Origin: Azospirillum sp. B510
Lineage (GTDB): Bacteria > Pseudomonadota > Alphaproteobacteria > Azospirillales > Azospirillaceae
DNA: 64,000 nt
Direction: 5' to 3'
Assembly (NCBI RefSeq): GCF_000010725.1
Contig: NC_013854.1
Coordinates: forward strand, 248,001 to 312,000
Position 1 is the first letter of the stretch. Every line of letters starts with the position of its first letter. The translations under genes were made by a program, and so were the position numbers. This document shows, one piece after another, positions 58,061 to 64,000 of this stretch. The notes beneath the pieces are model-generated. The model saw only the letters and a program-made list of their open reading frames with translations. It did no database searches and was not told where the DNA came from.

Positions 58061-60061
58061 GTGCCCGCCATGGCCCCCTGGTCTCCATGGCTGTTCGGCC
58101 TCATCCTGTGGCTGGCGTCGGGTCTCATGCCGGTGGCGGCCTGGGCGCAGCCGGCTGTTCCGGCTGTGGCCGGGGCCGTGGAGCGGGTTGCCGACCCCCT
58201 GAGGCTGACGGCCTCGACCGATCGGGCATCGCTCGCCGGACATTTCGCCCGGCTGATCGACCGTGACCATGCGCTCGGCTTCAGCGATGTGCTGCGGGCC
58301 GATGCGGAGGGGCGGTTCGAACCCCAGACGATCTTCCGGGGCGCCGGGCAGACGCCCGACATCCATTGGTACCGGTTCGACCTGCTGCGGGAACGTGGGG
58401 CTCCGGCGGATTGGATCCTGGAGTTGGGCGAGGCCTACATCGACCATCTCGACCTCCATGTTCCCGATCCCGCCGCCACCGGCGAGACCCCCGGCTATCG
58501 CGTCGTCCACATGGGCGACTTCGTGCCGTTCAGCCAGCGGCCATTGAAGACCCGGCTGCACAGCTCGATGCTGGCCCTGCCGGAAGGCAAGCCGGTCTCC
58601 CTGTATCTGCGTATCGACTCGGTCAGTTCGATCACCTTGCGTGCGGCGATCTACGCCCCGTCGGCCTATGCCGGCTTCCAACTGCCGAACCTGCTGTTCC
58701 AGGGGCTGTTCTTCGGCGTGCTGGGGGTGCTGATCTTGGGGTATGTCGCGCTGGGCGTGCTTCTGCGCGACGGAGCCCTGCTGGCCTTCACCGGCTATGT
58801 GGCGAGCGTTTTTACCTTCTACCTGTTTTCGACCGGGGTGGCGTCGGTGCTGCTTCCCGACATTCCGGGCTGGCTGCAAAATCTGGTGGTCGGCAGCAGC
58901 GCCTTTCTCGGCGTTGCCGCGTCGGCGTCGATGTGGGACCGCATCCTCAATCTGCGGGTCCATCATCCGCGTCTGCACCGGATCTATGCGGGCATCCGCT
59001 GGATGGCGCTGCTGTCGCTGCCGACGGCGGTGTCCTGGCTCTATTCGATCACCAATCCGCTGATGCTGCTGATCGCCACCCTGGCGACGCTGACCGGTGC
59101 CCTTCTGTCGATCTGGCAGGCGATCAGGACTCCCGCCGATACCAGTGCCCGCTACTACGCCGCCAGCGGGTTGACGGCCATCGCCGGGAACAGCCTGACC
59201 CAGTTCACGGTGCGGGGCGCCCTGCCGGCCGACCTGCTGTTCGCCGATCCCTACCAGGTCGCCGTGCTGGGCACCGTGCTGTGCCTGGGCTCCGGCCTGG
59301 CGCTGCGCATCCGCACCCTGCAACGGGAGCGGGTGCGGGCGCAGGAGGAATCGGCCTTCGCCACCAAGCGGGCGGAGGAGCAGCGCAGCTTCGTCGCCAT
59401 GCTGTCGCACGAGTTCCGCACCCCGCTCGCCGCCATCCAGGGGGCGGCGCAGATGATCGAGCTGTCGGGGGAGCTGCGGGCGCCGTCCATGCAGTCCCGT
59501 GTCCGCCGGATCGTCGAGACCACGCGGCGCATGTCCGACCTCGTGGAGCTGTTCCTGTCGGCCGACGCGCTGGACCAGGGGGCGCTGGCGCTGAAACCGG
59601 AGACCGTGCCGCTCGACCTCCTGCTCGACGAGGCGCTGGACGGGCTGGCCGGTGTGGAGGGCGAGGGCCGGCTGGTGGTGACGGTCGATGCGCCGGAGCG
59701 CCGGGTGCGGGTCGACGTGCCGTTCCTGGGGGTGGCGGTCGCCAATCTGGTGCGCAACGCGCTGCGCTATTCGCCGCCCGACACCGTGGTGCGGGTGGCG
59801 GCGGGGGTGGCGGACGGAGCCCTGGTCATCCGCGTCGCCGACCAGGGCCATGGCATGAGCCCGGAGGAGGTGGAACGCATCGGCTCGATCTATTTCCGCG
59901 CCGCCTCCTCCCAAGGGACCAAGGGGTCGGGCCTGGGACTCTACATGACGCAGAAGATCGCCGCCGCCCATGGCGGCACCCTGACGGTGGAAAGCACCCT
60001 TGGCGCCGGGTCGGTCTTCACCATCCGGCTGCCGGTGACGGACGGGCAGCAGGGAAACTGA
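58061..60061 (+). CDS. 7TMR-DISM sensor histidine kinase (second of three)
   Basis: Kinase of 666 residues with the same architecture as the gene upstream. The GTG at 58061 with GGAGG seven bases before it is my preferred start; the same pair of signals precedes the third copy. GTG at 57995 or ATG at 58070 are alternatives. Signal peptide MAPWSPWLFGLILWLASG is followed by the sensor (IHWYRFDLL, VHMGDFVPFSQRP), the 7TM region, His450 in SHEFRTP, and G1/G2 motifs DQGHGMSPEE and GSGLGLYM. It is nearly identical to the third kinase at both ends. Confidence 0.88.
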   Translation: MPAMAPWSPWLFGLILWLASGLMPVAAWAQPAVPAVAGAVERVADPLRLTASTDRASLAGHFARLIDRDHALGFSDVLRADAEGRFEPQTIFRGAGQTPDIHWYRFDLLRERGAPADWILELGEAYIDHLDLHVPDPAATGETPGYRVVHMGDFVPFSQRPLKTRLHSSMLALPEGKPVSLYLRIDSVSSITLRAAIYAPSAYAGFQLPNLLFQGLFFGVLGVLILGYVALGVLLRDGALLAFTGYVASVFTFYLFSTGVASVLLPDIPGWLQNLVVGSSAFLGVAASASMWDRILNLRVHHPRLHRIYAGIRWMALLSLPTAVSWLYSITNPLMLLIATLATLTGALLSIWQAIRTPADTSARYYAASGLTAIAGNSLTQFTVRGALPADLLFADPYQVAVLGTVLCLGSGLALRIRTLQRERVRAQEESAFATKRAEEQRSFVAMLSHEFRTPLAAIQGAAQMIELSGELRAPSMQSRVRRIVETTRRMSDLVELFLSADALDQGALALKPETVPLDLLLDEALDGLAGVEGEGRLVVTVDAPERRVRVDVPFLGVAVANLVRNALRYSPPDTVVRVAAGVADGALVIRVADQGHGMSPEEVERIGSIYFRAASSQGTKGSGLGLYMTQKIAAAHGGTLTVESTLGAGSVFTIRLPVTDGQQGN

Positions 60062-60222
60062 CATTCTTTTGCGGCTTGGAAGCGTTCGCGGCCTCGTTTG
60101 CCATCTTTTTCCTTTCAGCGTATCACTTTGAGGTCGAATCTTTGCGAGCCTGGAGAGCGGAGGGGGCGATCATCGACCGGCCGGACAAGCGATGGATGCT
60201 GGAGGCGGCCGGAGGCACGGGC

Positions 60223-62265
60223 GTGCCCGCCATGGCCCCCTGGTCTCCATGGCTGTTCGGCCTCATCCTGTGGCTGGCGTCGGGTCTCGTACCGGTGGCG
60301 GCCTGGGCGCAGCCGGCTGTTCCGGCTGTGGCCGGGGTGGTGGAGAGGGTTGCCGATCCCCTGCGGCTGACGGCCTCGACCGACCGGGCATCGCTCGCCG
60401 GACATTTCGCCCGGCTGATCGACCGCGACCATGCGCTCGGCTTCAGCGATGTGCTGCGGGCCGATGCGGAGGGCAGGTTCGAGCCGCAGACGCTGTTCCG
60501 GGGCGCCGGCATGACACGCGACATCCATTGGTACCGGTTCGACCTGCTGCGGGAACGTGGGGCTCCGGCGGATTGGATCCTGGAGTTGGGCGAGGCCTAC
60601 ATCGACCATCTCGACCTCCATGTTCCCGATCCCGCCGCCACCGGCGAGACCCCCGGCTATCGCGTCGTCCGCATGGGCGACTTCGTGCCGTTCAGCCAGC
60701 GGCCGTTGAAGACCCGGCTGCACAGTTCGGTGCTGGCCCTGCCGGAAGGCAGGCCGGTCTCCTTGTATCTGCGCATCGACTCGGTCAGCGCCATCTCCCT
60801 GCGGGCGGCGATCTACGCTCCGTCGGCCTATGCCGGCTTCCAGATGACGAACCTGCTGTTCCTGGGGCTGTTCTTCGGCGTGCTGACGGTCCTGACGCTG
60901 GCCTATGTCTCCCTTGGCGTGCTTCTGCGCGACGGAGCCCTGCTGGCCTTCACCGCCTATGTGGCGAGCGTCCTCTGCTCCTACGTGTTTTCGACCGGGG
61001 TGGCGTCGGTGCTGCTTCCCGACATGCCGGGATGGTTGCAGAATCTCGCGGTCGGCACCAGCGCTCTTCTCAGCATCGCCGGCGCCGCGGCGATGTGGGA
61101 TCGCATTTTGAACCTGCGGGTCCATCATCCGCGTCTGCGCCTGCTCTATGTGGGCATCCGCTGGCTGGCGATCCTGTTGGTGCCGTCGGCGCTCTCATGG
61201 ATGTATGGGATCGCCTTTCCGATCGTGGCGTTGGCCTCCCTGCTCTCGACGCTGCTCGGTGCGGTGCTGTCGATCCGCCAAGCCGTGAAGACTCCCGCCG
61301 ATACCAGCGCCCGCTTCTATGCCGCCAGCGCGTTGATCGCTGTTCTGGGCTATGTGCTGGGTCAGGCCATCATTCGGGGCGCCCTGCCGGCCGACCTGCT
61401 GTTCGCCGAACCCTACCAGGTCGCCGTGCTGGGCACCGTGCTGTGCCTGGGCTCCGGCCTGGCGCTGCGCATCCGCGGCCTGCAACGGGAGCGGGTGCGG
61501 GCGCAGGAGGAATCGGCCTTCGCCACCAAGCGGGCGGAGGAACAGCGCAGCTTCGTCGCCATGCTGTCGCACGAGTTCCGCACCCCGCTCGCCGCCATCC
61601 AGGGGGCGGCGCAGATGATCGAGCTGTCGGGGGAGCTGCGGGCGCCGTCGATGCAATCCCGTGTCCGCCGGATCGTCGAGACCACGCGGCGCATGTCCGA
61701 CCTTGTGGAGCTGTTCCTGTCGGCCGACGCGCTGGACCAGGGGGCGCTGGCGCTGAAGCCGGAGACCGTGCCGCTCGACCTCCTGCTCGACGAGGCGCTG
61801 GACGGGCTGGACGGTGTGGAGGGCGAGGGCCGGCTGGTGGTGACGGTCGATGCGCCGGAGCGCCGGGTGCGGGTCGACGTGCCGTTCCTGGGGGTGGCGG
61901 TCGCCAATCTGGTGCGCAACGCGCTGCGCTATTCGCCGCCCGACACCGTGGTGCGGGTGGCGGCGGGGGTGGCGGACGGGGCCCTGGTCATCCGCGTCGC
62001 CGACCAGGGCCACGGCATGAGCCCGGAGGAGGTGGAACGCATCGGCTCGATCTATTTCCGCGCCGCCTCCTCCCAAGGGACCAAGGGGTCGGGCCTGGGA
62101 CTCTACATGACGCAGAAGATCGCCGCCGCCCATGGCGGAACCCTGACGGTGGAAAGCGCCCTTGGCGCCGGGTCGGTCTTCACCATTCGGCTGCCGGCCG
62201 CGGCGGAGCAGGAGGGCGGGAAGGCGTCCGCCGGCGCGGTGGCGCACCGGCTGCCGGTTCAGTAG
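60223..62265 (+). CDS. 7TMR-DISM sensor histidine kinase (third of three)
   Basis: Kinase of 680 residues, a tandem copy of the second. From the shared GTG start, the phosphorylated histidine is again residue 450, so no insertions separate the two copies. The last ~230 residues differ from the second copy by only a few substitutions, and the sensor by few. The membrane domain between (for example SALSWMYGIAFPIVALASLL) is clearly diverged. The C-terminus extends about 14 residues further (ending HRLPVQ) and overlaps the convergent PPOX gene by seven bases. ATG at 60196 is an alternative start. Confidence 0.88.
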   Translation: MPAMAPWSPWLFGLILWLASGLVPVAAWAQPAVPAVAGVVERVADPLRLTASTDRASLAGHFARLIDRDHALGFSDVLRADAEGRFEPQTLFRGAGMTRDIHWYRFDLLRERGAPADWILELGEAYIDHLDLHVPDPAATGETPGYRVVRMGDFVPFSQRPLKTRLHSSVLALPEGRPVSLYLRIDSVSAISLRAAIYAPSAYAGFQMTNLLFLGLFFGVLTVLTLAYVSLGVLLRDGALLAFTAYVASVLCSYVFSTGVASVLLPDMPGWLQNLAVGTSALLSIAGAAAMWDRILNLRVHHPRLRLLYVGIRWLAILLVPSALSWMYGIAFPIVALASLLSTLLGAVLSIRQAVKTPADTSARFYAASALIAVLGYVLGQAIIRGALPADLLFAEPYQVAVLGTVLCLGSGLALRIRGLQRERVRAQEESAFATKRAEEQRSFVAMLSHEFRTPLAAIQGAAQMIELSGELRAPSMQSRVRRIVETTRRMSDLVELFLSADALDQGALALKPETVPLDLLLDEALDGLDGVEGEGRLVVTVDAPERRVRVDVPFLGVAVANLVRNALRYSPPDTVVRVAAGVADGALVIRVADQGHGMSPEEVERIGSIYFRAASSQGTKGSGLGLYMTQKIAAAHGGTLTVESALGAGSVFTIRLPAAAEQEGGKASAGAVAHRLPVQ

Positions 62266-62873
62266 AGCGTCTTCGGCATCTGTTCCGCCACGATCCGGTC
62301 ATAGGCCTCGCCGCCTTCGCGCCCGGCGCTGGTCTCGGCCAGCAGGGTTCCCACCGACGGCAGGCTGGCCCGCTCCATCAGCGCCGCCGGATCCCACAGG
62401 CGGGAGCGCAGCAGGGCGCGGGCGCACTGGAAATAGACGGTTTCGATGGTGACGATCAGCACCGATTTCGGCGCCTTGCCGTCGACGGTGAAGCTCCCGC
62501 ACAGAACCGGGTCGGCATCGATCCGCGCGCGGCCGTTGACGCGCAGGGTTTCGTTCATCCCCGGCACCAGGAACAGCAGCCCGACCCGCGGGTCGGCCAG
62601 TATGTTGCGCAGGCTGTCGATGCGGTTGTTGCCGCGGCGGTCGGGGATCAGCAGGCTGCGGTCGTCCACCACCCGGACGAAGCCCGGCCCGTCGCCGCGC
62701 GGCGAGGCGTCCAGCCCGTCCGGCCCGCTGGTGGCGAGGACGAGGAAGGGCGACGCCTCGATCAGCGCGCGGTAGCCGGGGGTGAGCGCCGGCACTTCCT
62801 TGGCGACCGAGCGGGCGGCCGGCTGGCCATAGAGCGCTTCGAGGGTGGCAAGGTCGGTGACCGGGCGGCTCAT
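62259..62873 (-). CDS. FMN-binding PPOX-type flavoprotein
   Basis: Protein of 204 residues of the pyridoxamine 5'-phosphate oxidase-like fold (MSMEG_1061-type). FMN-site stretches are FLVLATSGPDGLDASPRGDGP (about 43-63), LLIPDRRGNNRIDSLRNIL (about 74-92) and LFLVPGMNETLRVNG (about 100-114). The start at 62873 overlaps the DinB stop by four bases, so the two are translationally coupled. The substrate is unknown. The stop codon overlaps the end of the third kinase gene on the other strand. Confidence 0.88.
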   Translation of the reverse strand: MSRPVTDLATLEALYGQPAARSVAKEVPALTPGYRALIEASPFLVLATSGPDGLDASPRGDGPGFVRVVDDRSLLIPDRRGNNRIDSLRNILADPRVGLLFLVPGMNETLRVNGRARIDADPVLCGSFTVDGKAPKSVLIVTIETVYFQCARALLRSRLWDPAALMERASLPSVGTLLAETSAGREGGEAYDRIVAEQMPKTLY

Positions 62874-63370
62874 TGCAGGTTAAGCAGGAAATAGACGAGG
62901 TCGATCGACGGCGCATCGAGCCCGAACTGGCTCAGCAGGGCGTGGGCCTGTCCGCGGTGATGGGTCTGGTGGTTGAAGATGTGGGTCAGCACCTGGGTGA
63001 AGGGCAGCTCAAAAGCCATGCCCTCCGTGCTGCGGTAGGCGAGGATCGACCCGAAGCGTTCCGCCGGGGTGGCTGCCAGGACGCGCAGAATGCGCTCGTC
63101 CTCCGCCTCGCGGGCCGCGCGCAGCCCCGGAAAATCGTCATGCAGGATCTCGCCGAGCGACGACGGCTTCGGCCCGGTGCCCTCGATCCGCTCCAGCCAC
63201 AGCCGGTCGGCCACCAGGATGTGGTTCAGCGTGCCGCGCAGCGAGCCGAAGAAGGCTCCCCGGTCCTCGCGATACTGCGCGTCGGACAGTTGGGCCACGG
63301 TCTCGTAGAGACGGCGGTTGGCCCAGCGGTTGTAGCGGGCGAGCGCCTCGAAATGCGGCTTGGGGTCCAT
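62870..63370 (-). CDS. DinB family protein
   Basis: Four-helix-bundle metal-binding protein of 166 residues. The three metal-ligand histidines are visible as NHILVADRLW (about His50) and HIFNHQTHHRGQ (about 132-143). The family includes thiol-dependent S-transferases using bacillithiol or mycothiol in Gram-positives; the partner thiol here is unknown. The start at 63370 is supported by the family's MDPKPHFEALARYNRWAN opening. Upstream, the frame runs on antisense to ftsK and is not coding. Confidence 0.88.
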   Translation of the reverse strand: MDPKPHFEALARYNRWANRRLYETVAQLSDAQYREDRGAFFGSLRGTLNHILVADRLWLERIEGTGPKPSSLGEILHDDFPGLRAAREAEDERILRVLAATPAERFGSILAYRSTEGMAFELPFTQVLTHIFNHQTHHRGQAHALLSQFGLDAPSIDLVYFLLNLQ

Positions 63371-63392
63371 GGGCGGTCTCCTTCCTTCCCGT

Positions 63393-63413
63393 CCCCTCCC
63401 GTTCCGGGAGGGG
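63393..63413. repeat. GC-rich palindrome between ftsK and dinB
   Basis: CCCCTCCCG/CGGGAGGGG with a TTC loop, followed by GGAGGATC. It is closely similar in core and flank to the palindrome at 43079-43103 (there GGGAGGATCAAA). Confidence 0.55.
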
Positions 63414-63422
63414 GAGGATCGA

Positions 63423-64000
63423 TCAAACCCCGGCGCGCTTGGCCGACAGGCCGGCGTGGGACAGCAGAACCTCGCGCTTGCCCTGGTGGTTGGCCGGGCC
63501 GACGACGCGTTCGGTCTCCATCCGCTCGACCAGACGGGCGGCGCGGTTGTAGCCGATCTGGAGCTGGCGCTGGATGAAGCTGACCGACACCTTGCCCTCG
63601 CGCACCACCAGATTGACGGCCTGCATGTAGAGGTCGTCGCCGGTGGCGGCCGAACCGCCCTCCTCATCCTCCACCGCGGCGGCCTCCTCCTCCTCCTCGG
63701 TGATGGCGGTGACATAGTTGGGGGCGCCCTGGGCCTTGACATACTGGACGATCTCCTCGACCTCCGAATCGGAGACGAAGGGACCGTGGACGCGGGTGAT
63801 GCGGCCACCGCCCTGCATGTAGAGCATGTCGCCCTGGCCGAGCAGCTGCTCCGCCCCGGCTTCGCCCAGGATGGTGCGGCTGTCGATCTTGCTGGTGACC
63901 TGGAAGCTGATACGGGTCGGGAAATTGGCCTTGATGGTGCCGGTGATGACGTCGACCGACGGGCGCTGGGTCGCCATGATCAGATGGATGCCGGCGGCGC
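63423..64000 (-). CDS. ftsK: DNA translocase FtsK, C-terminal part (5' end outside window)
   Basis: Septal DNA pump acting in chromosome segregation. Only the last ~192 residues lie here. The frame is open to base 64000 and begins within the motor domain ([18 protein letters not shown]), followed by [19 protein letters not shown] and the gamma winged-helix domain for KOPS recognition ([20 protein letters not shown]). A Glu-rich linker ([15 protein letters not shown]) precedes gamma. All visible features are intact. Confidence 0.95.
   Translation of the reverse strand, partial: AAGIHLIMATQRPSVDVITGTIKANFPTRISFQVTSKIDSRTILGEAGAEQLLGQGDMLYMQGGGRITRVHGPFVSDSEVEEIVQYVKAQGAPNYVTAITEEEEEAAAVEDEEGGSAATGDDLYMQAVNLVVREGKVSVSFIQRQLQIGYNRAARLVERMETERVVGPANHQGKREVLLSHAGLSAKRAGV

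Noticed and set aside
58366..62265. 1299-codon frame spanning the second and third kinases
   Set aside because: The first half is out of frame with the real second kinase. Only the part from about 60223 matches a kinase, so this is not a fused protein.

Overview
The window is GC-rich alphaproteobacterial chromosome. The gene content points to an Azospirillum-like member of the Rhodospirillales: carB next to greA, a CarD regulator beside a seven-iron ferredoxin fdxA, an rsmB / heparinase-like / purH / RpoH-type sigma run, a periplasmic nitrate reductase cluster in the order napEDABC, and FNR-type boxes with TTGAC half-sites. The genus is inferred from this gene content, not from an alignment. 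One tRNA gene (Gly, GCC) is present. I found no rRNA, CRISPR array or transposase.

Region 1 (2-12362, all plus strand) is an accessory defence-type island. It starts inside a Res-like helicase-nuclease and continues with a small one-helix membrane protein, a beta-class DNA methyltransferase whose central recognition segment is markedly AT-rich, and an AT-rich ComEC-like metallo-beta-lactamase-fold protein starting six bases after the methyltransferase. Then come a 46-codon ORF that resembles the start of the downstream helicase gene, an unknown 285-residue protein, an HTH-ImmA/IrrE peptidase overlapping a DUF4411 (PIN-like) gene, and a UvrD-type helicase with a RelE-like N-terminus. The island ends at a 417-base non-coding stretch packed with hairpins and one strong minus-strand terminator, possibly a small RNA gene.

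Region 2 (12780-33364) is ordinary chromosome. It holds a LysR regulator, an MFS efflux pump, an Asp/Glu racemase, an enoyl-CoA hydratase, tRNA-Gly with a recognisable promoter and terminator, rsmB, a heparinase II/III-like protein, purH, an RpoH-type sigma factor, a degenerate metallophosphatase, carD, fdxA, a LysR/YbfB-type MFS divergent pair, TerC, nhaA, a DUF4112 protein, and hemN behind an FNR-type box.

Region 3 (33623-49485) holds an SH3 lipoprotein, an imuA without imuB/dnaE2 beside it, a DTW-domain tRNA-modification enzyme, a CX5R phosphatase, two tandem 2-oxoglutarate oxygenases, an ELM1-like protein, an Lrp/AsnC regulator, chrA, a secreted dienelactone-hydrolase-like protein, greA and carB, a PAS protein, a small membrane protein and a DUF4424 protein.

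Region 4 (49486-64000) holds an unknown protein, napEDABC behind a perfect FNR-type palindrome, an MgtC-family protein, and three consecutive 7TMR-DISM histidine kinases. The second and third kinases are nearly identical at both ends but diverged in the membrane domain. The window ends with a PPOX flavoprotein, a DinB protein and the 3' end of ftsK.

Functional threads: oxygen/nitrate control (FNR-type boxes at hemN and nap), foreign-DNA defence (region 1), and envelope or stress sensing (orphan kinases, MgtC, RpoH, CarD).
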